55,979 bases of DNA from SIG673 sp045638685 (GTDB lineage: Bacteria > Bacillota > Clostridia > Oscillospirales > CAG-272): positions 1-55,979 of the forward strand of contig JAZUBT010000024.1 in NCBI GenBank assembly GCA_045638685.1, in the 5' to 3' direction. The notes under the pieces are model-generated. The model did no database searches, was not told where the DNA came from, and worked only from the letters and a program-made list of their open reading frames with translations. Numbering within the stretch: the stretch's first letter is position 1; every line of letters starts with the position of its first letter. Shown in pieces: positions 7,928 to 16,280 of the stretch. The translations under genes and the position numbers were made by a program.

Positions 7928-8707
7928 ATGACAAACAGTAAAATTACGGCGCTATATCCAAGAGAAAGCTTTGACGTTTTCGAGGGACTTGTCTCGGTCC
8001 GCGCGGTTTTTGAAGCTATCGACGCAAAAATCTCCGACAGAAAAATAATCTCGGTTCTTTTTGCTAATGAAAAGATTAAGGGTAGCGGAAAGCTTCTCGG
8101 CTTTTTAAAGGCTCGCTCGTTTGTGTACGGATACGAGCTTAAAACAGTACCCGAAAGCGAAATAACTGAGCTTTCAGACGGTTCCTCTCACGGCGGAATA
8201 ATAATGATAACGGAAAAAAGAAAATATCCCGAAAGGATTTTGAATGCTCCAAAAAACGGGTTTGCCGTAATACTTGACGGAATTGAGGATCCGTATAATT
8301 TAGGATACGCTATCCGTTCGGTTTACGCCGCAGGCGCCGACGTGGTACTGCTCCCGAAAAGAAGTCCCATAGTATCGGCAGGGATAGTCTGCCGCTCCTC
8401 GGCGGGTGCCTCTGAGCTTATAGAAACGGTTTGCGGAGACCTTGTCGAAAACGTAACATTACTTAAAAATAACGGCTACCGCCTTGTATGCGCGGATATG
8501 GACGCTCCCGCACCTGCGCACCTTTCAAATCTGAAAAAACCGCTTATACTTGCCGTCGGTGGGGAAAAGCGCGGATTTTCAAAAGCACTTACCTCTCTTT
8601 CGGATTTAACGGTGCGGCTTGACTACGGACGGGATTTTAAAATGGCTCTTTCTGCCGCATCCGCCTCCGCAGTTCTTGCCTTTGAGGTAACCAAGCAGAA
8701 CGTTTGA
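7928..8707 (+). CDS. TrmH/SpoU-family RNA 2'-O-methyltransferase
   Basis: The 259-residue protein carries the SPOUT fold. Motif 1 is DGIEDPYNLGYAIRSVYAAG and motif 2 is ILAVGGEKRGFS. The third motif is unusual: the family pattern with Glu-Ser-Leu-Asn is replaced by Asp-Phe-Lys-Met before the usual Ala/Ser-rich helix. Members methylate a ribose in tRNA or rRNA using SAM. The start at 7928 has AAAGG about nine bases upstream and lies after a credible promoter. A second, more canonical SPOUT gene is at 34945. The altered SAM-binding motif leaves the specificity, and possibly the activity, open. Confidence 0.85.
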   Translation: MTNSKITALYPRESFDVFEGLVSVRAVFEAIDAKISDRKIISVLFANEKIKGSGKLLGFLKARSFVYGYELKTVPESEITELSDGSSHGGIIMITEKRKYPERILNAPKNGFAVILDGIEDPYNLGYAIRSVYAAGADVVLLPKRSPIVSAGIVCRSSAGASELIETVCGDLVENVTLLKNNGYRLVCADMDAPAPAHLSNLKKPLILAVGGEKRGFSKALTSLSDLTVRLDYGRDFKMALSAASASAVLAFEVTKQNV

Positions 8708-8750
8708 CCAAATACACGCTTTTTATAAAAGCAGTCTTATTCACTGCATA

Positions 8751-8836
8751 GCTATCATTCGGATAGCGGAATGTGAGACTTGCGTAAAAGTTTAGTAAGA
8801 GCTAACAAAGATTATTTCTCGACTGAATTTCCTTAA
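8751..8836 (+). other. Stem-loop plus possible 18-codon ORF
   Basis: A perfect 6-bp stem, GCTATC and GATAGC (8751-8767), is followed by GGAATGTGAGACT and a possible TTG start at 8780. That frame encodes an 18-residue basic peptide and ends at TAA 8834-8836. The arrangement resembles the hairpin and ribosome-site layout upstream of other genes in this window. Whether anything is translated is unknown; it may be the remnant of a lost gene. Confidence 0.3.
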
Positions 8837-8897
8837 AAGGTTAACACCCTTTTGTTTTGCAGTTCAAAACAAAGAAATTTCGTCTAATATTTGTGTA

Positions 8898-8922
8898 GTT
8901 GCCTTTCGGCAACGGAATGGAG
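8898..8922 (+). promoter_or_regulatory. 5' stem-loop next to the ribosome site of the ABC exporter gene
   Basis: A perfect 6-bp stem GTTGCC and GGCAAC with a TTTC loop (8898-8913) is immediately followed by the Shine-Dalgarno GGAATGGAG and the ATG at 8928. A possible -10 element TAATAT (8885-8890) would place the transcript start at the base of this hairpin. Confidence 0.5.
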
Positions 8923-8927
8923 ATATA

Positions 8928-10664
8928 ATGAAACGTCTTTTTCAGTATATGAAGCACTACAAAAAGGAGTCTCTGCTCGCTCCGCTTTTTAAGCTTCTTG
9001 AGGCATCCTTTGAGCTTATCGTCCCTCTCATAATCGCCGCAATTATTGACCGCGGTATCTCGGAGAGCACGGGGGCGGCTTACGATACGGGATTTATATT
9101 TAAAATGTGTCTTATCCTCGTTCTGCTCGCCGTTATCGGGTTTGTCTGTGCAGTTGTCGCGCAGTACTTTGCGGCAAAAGCCGCTGTCGGAGTTTCCTCC
9201 GAGGTTAAACGTTCGCTTTTCAGTAAGCTTCAAAGTCTCTCCTTTACCGACTTTGATACTCTCGGAAACTCAAGAATGATAACCGGTATGACAAGCGACG
9301 TAACACAGGTGCAAAACGCGGTAAATCTCGTTTTAAGACTGTTTCTCCGCGCTCCCGTAATTGTATTCGGTGCAATGATAATGGCGTTCACGGTAGATGC
9401 CGTAGCCGCTATTACCTTCGCCGTGGTTATACCCTTGCTTTCAATCGTTGTATTCGGAATAATGGCTCTTACCGTTCCGCTTTACAGAAAGGTACAGGAA
9501 GGAATTGATAAAATTCTCGGAATAACGAGAGAAAACCTCGGCGGAGCAAGGGTTATAAGAGCTTTCGGTCAGGAGGACAGCGAAAGAGAGCGCTTCCACA
9601 CGGCAAACGAAAGCCTATCCGTAATGCAGAGATTTGTCGCAAAATTCTCCGCCCTTACCAACCCCGTTACCTTTCTGCTTATAAACGGCGCTATAATCGC
9701 GCTTATATACTCCGGCGCGCTGCGCGTTAACTCAGGTAATCTTACGCAAGGACAGGTCATAGCGCTTTACAACTATATGTCTCAGATACTCGTAGAGCTT
9801 ATTAAGCTTGCAAACCTTATCGTCTCGGTAACAAAGGGCGTTGCCTCGGCAAACCGCATTGAGACAATACTCGAAATGACTCCTTCGGATAAGACATCGG
9901 GAAATCTGCAGTGTACCGGCGGAGACATTGAGTTTAATAATGTTTCTTTCACTTATAAAAACGCGGGCGCTCCATCGCTTACCAATATTAATTTATCGGC
10001 AAAAGAGGGTGAAACGATAGGAATTATCGGCGGCACCGGCTCGGGAAAAAGCTCTGTTGTAAATCTCATTCCAAGGTTTTACGACGTGAGCGAGGGTGAA
10101 ATAAAGATAGACGGAAAAAATATAAGGGAGTATTCCACCGAGTCTCTGCGAAGCGTTATAGGAATAGTTCCGCAAGCGGCACAGCTTTTTAAGGGTACCG
10201 TAAGAGACAACCTTAAAATGGGTAACGAAAATGCTACCGACGATGAAATTAACGAGGCTCTGAAGGCCGCGGAGGCTTACGGCTTTATCTCGGAAAAGCC
10301 CGGCGGACTTGACTTTATGATAGAGCCCTCGGGAAGAAATCTCTCGGGCGGTCAGAAGCAGAGACTTACTATAGCTCGCGCGCTTGTGCGTAAACCGAAA
10401 ATACTTATACTTGACGACAGCGCCTCCGCGCTTGACTACGCAACCGATGCCGCACTCCGCGCTTCTATTGCGTCTCTTGAATATAATCCCACCACATTTA
10501 TTGTTTCTCAGCGCGCATCCACGGTGCTGAGCGCCGACAAGGTTCTTGTGCTTGAGGACGGAGAGGTAGCGGGATACGGCGCGCCCGATTATCTTCTTGA
10601 AAGTTGCGAGGTTTACAAGGAAATTTACTACGCGCAGTTTCCGGACGAAAAAAAGGACGCTTAA
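8928..10664 (+). CDS. ABC exporter subunit, degenerate-site half of a heterodimer
   Basis: The 578-residue protein fuses a six-helix ABC membrane domain (about residues 15-310) to an ATPase domain. Walker A is GGTGSGKSS (368-376) and the signature is LSGGQ (482-486). The Walker B continuation is LILDDSAS, with Asp497 replacing the catalytic glutamate, and the switch histidine is Gln528. These changes mark the non-hydrolysing site of an asymmetric exporter pair. The partner with consensus residues is the gene at 10893. Together they would export a lipid, peptide or drug across the cytoplasmic membrane; the substrate is not predictable. The ATG has a good GGAG site. Confidence 0.93.
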   Translation: MKRLFQYMKHYKKESLLAPLFKLLEASFELIVPLIIAAIIDRGISESTGAAYDTGFIFKMCLILVLLAVIGFVCAVVAQYFAAKAAVGVSSEVKRSLFSKLQSLSFTDFDTLGNSRMITGMTSDVTQVQNAVNLVLRLFLRAPVIVFGAMIMAFTVDAVAAITFAVVIPLLSIVVFGIMALTVPLYRKVQEGIDKILGITRENLGGARVIRAFGQEDSERERFHTANESLSVMQRFVAKFSALTNPVTFLLINGAIIALIYSGALRVNSGNLTQGQVIALYNYMSQILVELIKLANLIVSVTKGVASANRIETILEMTPSDKTSGNLQCTGGDIEFNNVSFTYKNAGAPSLTNINLSAKEGETIGIIGGTGSGKSSVVNLIPRFYDVSEGEIKIDGKNIREYSTESLRSVIGIVPQAAQLFKGTVRDNLKMGNENATDDEINEALKAAEAYGFISEKPGGLDFMIEPSGRNLSGGQKQRLTIARALVRKPKILILDDSASALDYATDAALRASIASLEYNPTTFIVSQRASTVLSADKVLVLEDGEVAGYGAPDYLLESCEVYKEIYYAQFPDEKKDA

Positions 10665-10684
10665 GTTACCCGTTCGAAGCGTAC

Positions 10685-10816
10685 TTTAAAATTACCGTTA
10701 TCCGATTTAAAATTACTGTTATCCGATTTAAAATTACTGTTATACAATTTAAAATTACTGTTATACAATTTAAAATTCCGGTAGCCCGATTTAAATTACG
10801 GTTATTAGATTTAAAA
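10685..10816 (+). repeat. 21-bp tandem repeats between the two exporter genes
   Basis: Five full 21-base units start at 10685, 10706, 10727, 10748 and 10769. A 20-base variant (10790-10809) and a 7-base partial follow. The consensus is TTTAAAATTACTGTTATCCG plus A. The array occupies most of the gap between the two exporter genes. In one frame it reads as a seven-residue FKITVI(R/Q) repeat, but no start codon or ribosome site serves that frame apart from the overlapping upstream gene. Confidence 0.9.
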
Positions 10817-10892
10817 GGGTTGGAGGCCACCTCTTTGTATTAAGCTTTTTAGATACTTCTCCTTCAGCATATTCCGAAAGGACATTTTAGAA

Positions 10893-12731
10893 ATGAAAAA
10901 ACATTCGACCATAAAAAAATCCACGGTTAAAAAAATATTTCATTACCTTAAAGGGTACAGGTTAAGCCTTGCCTTAACTCTGCTTATGGGGGCTTTGTCC
11001 GTTGCGCTTTCATTATATATCCCTTTTCTTATCGGAGAGGCAATAGACTGCATAACCGAGAGCGGCAGCGTTAATTTTCCCGAAATACGCGGCATCCTGC
11101 TTAAAGGGATTTTAGCCGTTACAGTCTCGGCTCTCGCGCAGTGGTTAATGAACGTCATAAACAACAAAATTGCTTATAACGTTGTAAGAGATATAAGAAA
11201 CGACGCCTTTGACAACACGCTTTCTCTTCCTCTCGGCTATCTTGACACCCACCGTACGGGTGAGACAGTCAGCCGTATTATTTCCGATGCAGAGCAGTTT
11301 TCGGACGGTCTTTTACTCGGCTTCACTCAGCTCTTTACCGGAGCCCTCACAATAATAGGCACACTCTTTTTCATGCTTTCGATAAGTCCGTTTATAACCG
11401 CTATCGTGGTCGTGCTTACTCCCATTTCTCTCTTTGTCGCCTCATTTATCGCCCGCAAAACTCATTCTATGTTTGTTTCAAGGGCAGAGGCAAACGCCGA
11501 GCTTACCGCATTTACCGATGAGGCTATCGTCGGTCAACGCGTTATAGCGGCATTCGGTCAGCAAGGAAAAAAGCAGGGAGAGTTTGACGGTATAAACGAA
11601 AAATACAGAGTCTGCTCACTTAAAGCCATATTCTTTTCCTCGCTTACCAACCCCTGCACGCGATTTGTAAACAGCCTCGTATATGCCGCAGTCGCTCTTG
11701 CGGGCGCATTCTCGGTAATCGGCGTTTCAGGTAATATAGGAGTTATTTTCACCGCTATCACCGTTGGAAATCTTGCTACGCTTTTAAGCTATGCAAATCA
11801 GTACACCAAGCCGTTTAACGAAATCTCGGGAGTTATAACAGAGCTTCAGAATTCCCTTGCCTGTGCGGAAAGAACCTTTGCCTTAATCGACGAGGCAAGA
11901 GAGACACCCGACGCGGAAAACGCTTACGTAATAGAAAAACCGACGGGAGAGGTTGCTCTTGATAACGTCAGCTTCTCCTACACCCCCGACCGTCCTCTTA
12001 TAGAAAACCTTTCGCTGAATGCTACAAGCGGAAAGCGTATAGCGATAGTAGGACGCACGGGCTGCGGAAAAACCACGCTTATTAACCTTATTATGCGCTT
12101 TTACGACGTATGCGGCGGCTCGGTAAAAATGGGATTTTTCCCCGAAAGAGCTTCTGCGGAAGGACTTTCTTCGGAAACGGTGCGTGCGGATATAAGAGAT
12201 ATAACGAGAAAAAGCATGCGCGCATGCTACGGCATGGTTTTACAGGAAAGCTGGCTTAAGCGCGGAACGGTAAAGGAAAATATAATTATCGGTAAGCCCG
12301 ATGCCACCGACGAGGAAATAATTGCCGCCGCAAAGGCCTCCCATGCTCACAGCTTCATAAAACGCCTGCCGAATGGCTACGACACGCTTATAGGCGAGGA
12401 CGGAGGTAGTCTTTCACAGGGACAAAAGCAGCTTTTATGTATTACGAGAGTTATGCTTTGCCTACCGCCTATGCTTATACTCGACGAGGCAACCTCGTCT
12501 ATCGACACCCGTACCGAGCAGAAGATTCAAGCCGCGTTTGCAACTCTTATGGAGGGTAGAACCTCGTTTATCGTCGCACACCGACTTTCGACCATACGCA
12601 AGGCTGACGTTATACTCGTTATGAAGGACGGAAACGTCGTTGAAATGGGAAACCACGAGGAGCTTATGGCGAAAAACGGCGTTTATGCCGAGCTTGAAGC
12701 AGCCGGTCGCTCCGCGCTTTGTAAGGTATAA
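10893..12731 (+). CDS. ABC exporter subunit, catalytically competent half of a heterodimer
   Basis: The 612-residue protein has a membrane domain (about 15-330) followed by an ATPase domain. Walker A is GRTGCGKTT (387-395) and the signature is LSQGQ (507-511). Walker B is LILDEATSS with Glu532 intact, and the H-loop histidine is at 563 (VAHRLST). It complements the degenerate subunit encoded at 8928, so the pair forms one asymmetric exporter with a single hydrolytic site. The segment between Walker A and the signature is longer than usual. AAAGGA lies 11 bases before the ATG. The 228-base gap from its partner is filled by the 21-bp repeats, which is unusual for an obligate pair. Confidence 0.93.
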   Translation: MKKHSTIKKSTVKKIFHYLKGYRLSLALTLLMGALSVALSLYIPFLIGEAIDCITESGSVNFPEIRGILLKGILAVTVSALAQWLMNVINNKIAYNVVRDIRNDAFDNTLSLPLGYLDTHRTGETVSRIISDAEQFSDGLLLGFTQLFTGALTIIGTLFFMLSISPFITAIVVVLTPISLFVASFIARKTHSMFVSRAEANAELTAFTDEAIVGQRVIAAFGQQGKKQGEFDGINEKYRVCSLKAIFFSSLTNPCTRFVNSLVYAAVALAGAFSVIGVSGNIGVIFTAITVGNLATLLSYANQYTKPFNEISGVITELQNSLACAERTFALIDEARETPDAENAYVIEKPTGEVALDNVSFSYTPDRPLIENLSLNATSGKRIAIVGRTGCGKTTLINLIMRFYDVCGGSVKMGFFPERASAEGLSSETVRADIRDITRKSMRACYGMVLQESWLKRGTVKENIIIGKPDATDEEIIAAAKASHAHSFIKRLPNGYDTLIGEDGGSLSQGQKQLLCITRVMLCLPPMLILDEATSSIDTRTEQKIQAAFATLMEGRTSFIVAHRLSTIRKADVILVMKDGNVVEMGNHEELMAKNGVYAELEAAGRSALCKV

Positions 12732-12914
12732 CGGCACTGTTTTTCAACGGTAAAACACGATAAACAAATTTTTCAGCAAGGTAAGGTCTGTTAAAGCACA
12801 GATTTTCCTTCGCATCATAATCAGATATTTTCTTACCGTCGGCACTTAATAAATACTATCCGGTATTAGGTGCTCCGCGGCTTAAACCATCAAAAAAGGA
12901 AGGAATGGGCAAAA

Positions 12915-15900
12915 ATGTTAAAGCTGATATACGGCTCCTTCGGAAGCGGTAAAACCTACTGTCTTGACACACTTATACTCGACTCGCTGAGACTCGGAAA
13001 AGAAGCCGTTTTGCTCGTTCCCGAGCAAGAGGTAATGGAGGCAGAGCGCAGACTCGCTGACAGAGCGGACGCGGCGGGAGTACTATGCGAAAAGCTGACG
13101 GTTGTCTCTTTTAGACGTCTTTCTAATCTTGCTTTCAGAAAATACGGAGGCATTGAGTACAAGTACCTTGACGAGGGTGGCAGGCTTATAATTATATGGC
13201 GGATTTTAGAGGAGCTTTCCCCCGTTTTATCCGCATACGGTAAATGCAGAGACAGCTCTCTTACCGAGCTTATGCTCTCCATTTGTGAGGAGCTTAAGCG
13301 TTATTCAGTCCCACCGTCGGCGCTTTCAAAGCTTGCCGACACTCTATCCCCTTCTCTTTTGAAGGATAAGCTCTCTGACATTTCGCTTGTATATAGCGCC
13401 TTTACGGCTGAAACCAAGGACGAATACTCCGACGCCTCTGACGACGTAACACGTCTTGCCGAAATTTTAAAGACAGAGGATTTTTTCAAGGACAAGCTTC
13501 TTTTCCTTGACTCCTTTAACGGCTTCACGGTCCCCGAAATAAGAGCTCTTGAATATGCGCTGACACAGTGCGACGTAACTGTAACCCTCGGCCTCCCCGA
13601 GGAAAGAGCTCTCACTGGCTTTAAAACGCTTGAGGACACAGAAAAAACGCTTACCGAGATTGCAAAAAAACATAACGTACCGATATACACCTCGGCGCGG
13701 CTTTATCCGCTGGAAAAATACGTACCGGAGGAATTTCGTCTTATAAATAAGCGCCTTTGGGATTTTTCTTATTCTCCGTCAGCAGAGGATCCGTCTAACT
13801 CAAAAGCTATGCTTTCCTCTGACAGAATAACTCTTGCCGAGGCACGCGACGTCTTTATGGAAGCGGAGTTTATCGCTATAAAAATCTGCGAGCTGATACG
13901 CAGCGGAGAAAGATACCGCGACATCGCGATAGCGAGCCGTAACACCTCCGTTTTCGACGGAATTTTTGACGTTGTTTTTAAGAAATACGGTATTCCGTTC
14001 TTCTTTTCACGCCGCACGGGAATAACCTCAACCGCTCTTTTCAGAACGGTTAAATCGGCTCTTGACGTAATTTCGGGTGGCTTTAAAACGGGCGACGTTT
14101 TGACCTATATCAAAACCGGAATTTGTAGCTGGAGCGCCGCCGAGGTTGACGCGCTTGAAAGCTACGCGCTTAAATGGAATATAAGCGGAAAACGTTGGAC
14201 GGACGAATACGAATGGAATATGAACCCGTCGGGATATACCGACAGGCTTACCGAGGACGAAAGGCTAGTTCTTGCCGAGGTAAACCGTCTCCGTATTAAG
14301 CTCCGTGAGCCGCTCGTTAAGCTTCGCGATTCGATAAGGAACGTATCTCTTACGGACGCCGCCTCCGCTATCTTCACCTTTATTTCCGAGTGCGGTATAT
14401 ACGAAAGGTACAAGGTGTCGAAAAACGCAGAGGATATAACGGTTTACAATACCTTTATTTCGCTTCTTGAAACAATGGTAAGCGTTGCCGGAGACGTTCC
14501 CGTAAACGCCTCCGTTCTCTCCTCTCTTTTAACTATGACCGGTAAAAAGGTTGACTACGGAAGAATACCCGACAGCATGGACTGCGTTAAAGCGGGAGAT
14601 GCCGCAATTATGAGACTTCACGGCATAAAGCATATTTTCCTCACCTCCTGTGAAAGCGGGGTTTTCCCTAAAGCGGTCGAGGACGTCAGCGTATTTACCG
14701 ACGCCGAAAAAGAGATCTTAAAGGCAGGCGGCATTCAGCTTTCTCCCGATACGGCGACAAAAAACGACGAGGAAATGTTCTGCTTTTTACGCTGCGCCTG
14801 TAGCGCGGTCTCCTCTCTTACGCTAACGTACACTCTGCTTGACGGTAAGCCCTACCCCTCGGTTGGATTTACGAGAGCTTCCGCTCTTTTCCCATTAAAT
14901 AAAGTTATTTCTTTCCCCGATGACGTTCCGCTTTTAAACCGTATTCAAAACGCCGATGCGGGAAAAGCCGTCGCTCTCGACGCCTACGGCACCCCTCTTT
15001 TTGACATATTAAAAAGGCTTTACGATGAAAAAGGAGAGGCTCCGTTTTTAAGCGGTATGCCTTTATCTGCGCCAGACGCCTCGGTTTCAAAGGATATAAC
15101 CGAAAATCTTTACAAAAAGGAATTTACCCTTTCACAAAGCAGAATCGAGTCCTTTTCAAAATGCCCTTTCTCCTATTACTGCAAGCACGTTTTAGGACTT
15201 CGTGAGAAAAAACGGGCTGACTTTTTAAGCTCCGACAAGGGCTCTTATATCCACAGAATACTTGAAAAGGTTATTGCCGTTCTTTTTTCGGACGACGAAA
15301 AGCGAAAAAACGTAACCGATGAGGAGCTTAAAGCTTTAATCGAAAGGATTGTTAAAGAAATACTCAGCGGTATTTTCGGCAGCCTTAACGAGCTTAACGC
15401 ACGTTTTGGCGCTCTCGTTAGCCGTCTTAACAGAACGGTTCTGCTTCTTGTCAAAAACATATTAAAGGAATTTGAAAACAGCGATTTTACGCCTAAATTC
15501 TTTGAGCTGAATATCGGCAAGGGCGAAAAAGGCTCCTCTCCCTTTAAGGTTACGCTTTCCGACGGAAGCGCTCTTAAAATCAACGGCATAGTTGACAGAG
15601 TTGACACCTACGAAAAAGACGGAGAAGTTTTCGTACGTGTTGTTGACTACAAAACCGGCTCCCGTGAGCATTCGCTGAAAAACATTAAGCTTGGACTTGA
15701 CATGCAGATGCTTCTCTATCTGTTCTCGCTTTATAAATCGGACAGCTCCGATTTTAAACGCGCTCTCGGTGTTTCGGAAAACGGAAAAATCCACCCCGCG
15801 GGCGTACTTTATCAGCCGTCCTACGTTCCGACAATGAGCGTAGATTCGGAAAAGTCGCCAGAGGAGTCTCTTTCCCTTTTTGAAAAGAAGCTTACCCGCT

Positions 15901-16184
15901 TTGGAATACTTCTTGACGATCCTGAAATTCTTGACGCTATGGAGCACGGTCTATCCGGAAGCTTTATTCCCGTAACGGTGAAAAAAGACGCGCTCTCCGT
16001 ATCAAAGGGCGAGCTAAAAACTCTTGAAGGCTTTGGCGAGCTTATGACTGAGGTAACCGACATTTTAACCGGAATCGGCGAAAAACTTAAAAACGGAGTT
16101 GCCTCCGCCGCTCCGCTTAAAACCTCCGTTATTGACGCCTGTCAGTACTGCGAAATGCGTGTGGTTTGCAGAAAACAGCTGTAA
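12915..16184 (+). CDS. addB: ATP-dependent helicase/nuclease subunit B
   Basis: AddB pairs with AddA to resect double-strand breaks for RecA loading. The 1089-residue product starts with a Walker A motif, GSFGSGKT. It ends with a RecB-type nuclease domain containing VVDYKTGSR and four cysteines for the 4Fe-4S clasp: one in the SKCPFSYYC segment and three in the terminal CQYCEMRVVC cluster with C-x2-C-x5-C spacing. I place the start at ATG 12915, after an AAGGAAGGA ribosome site, rather than at an in-frame upstream codon at 12870. addA follows after 96 bases, the usual addBA order. Confidence 0.95.
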   Translation: MLKLIYGSFGSGKTYCLDTLILDSLRLGKEAVLLVPEQEVMEAERRLADRADAAGVLCEKLTVVSFRRLSNLAFRKYGGIEYKYLDEGGRLIIIWRILEELSPVLSAYGKCRDSSLTELMLSICEELKRYSVPPSALSKLADTLSPSLLKDKLSDISLVYSAFTAETKDEYSDASDDVTRLAEILKTEDFFKDKLLFLDSFNGFTVPEIRALEYALTQCDVTVTLGLPEERALTGFKTLEDTEKTLTEIAKKHNVPIYTSARLYPLEKYVPEEFRLINKRLWDFSYSPSAEDPSNSKAMLSSDRITLAEARDVFMEAEFIAIKICELIRSGERYRDIAIASRNTSVFDGIFDVVFKKYGIPFFFSRRTGITSTALFRTVKSALDVISGGFKTGDVLTYIKTGICSWSAAEVDALESYALKWNISGKRWTDEYEWNMNPSGYTDRLTEDERLVLAEVNRLRIKLREPLVKLRDSIRNVSLTDAASAIFTFISECGIYERYKVSKNAEDITVYNTFISLLETMVSVAGDVPVNASVLSSLLTMTGKKVDYGRIPDSMDCVKAGDAAIMRLHGIKHIFLTSCESGVFPKAVEDVSVFTDAEKEILKAGGIQLSPDTATKNDEEMFCFLRCACSAVSSLTLTYTLLDGKPYPSVGFTRASALFPLNKVISFPDDVPLLNRIQNADAGKAVALDAYGTPLFDILKRLYDEKGEAPFLSGMPLSAPDASVSKDITENLYKKEFTLSQSRIESFSKCPFSYYCKHVLGLREKKRADFLSSDKGSYIHRILEKVIAVLFSDDEKRKNVTDEELKALIERIVKEILSGIFGSLNELNARFGALVSRLNRTVLLLVKNILKEFENSDFTPKFFELNIGKGEKGSSPFKVTLSDGSALKINGIVDRVDTYEKDGEVFVRVVDYKTGSREHSLKNIKLGLDMQMLLYLFSLYKSDSSDFKRALGVSENGKIHPAGVLYQPSYVPTMSVDSEKSPEESLSLFEKKLTRFGILLDDPEILDAMEHGLSGSFIPVTVKKDALSVSKGELKTLEGFGELMTEVTDILTGIGEKLKNGVASAAPLKTSVIDACQYCEMRVVCRKQL

Positions 16185-16253
16185 ACTGCAACAACATTTA
16201 AAAAATTACTTTTAACTTTAAAAAACACAGAAAACCCGTTCAATTTTTATGCG

Positions 16254-16275
16254 GTTGCTTTGCAACTATATGGAG
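16254..16275 (+). promoter_or_regulatory. 5' stem-loop next to the addA ribosome site
   Basis: The stem GTTGC (16254-16258) and GCAAC (16262-16266) with a TTT loop is followed by TATATGGAG and the addA start at 16281. It has the same layout as the hairpins at 8898 and 34912. Confidence 0.45.
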
Positions 16276-16280
16276 TTACT

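Noticed and set aside
10685..10816. CRISPR array
   Set aside because: The 21-bp units are directly abutting with no spacers, and there are no cas genes.
10604..10843. 79-codon frame crossing the end of the exporter gene and the 21-bp repeats
   Set aside because: It starts inside the upstream gene in another frame without a ribosome site. The heptapeptide repeat is explained by the DNA repeat.
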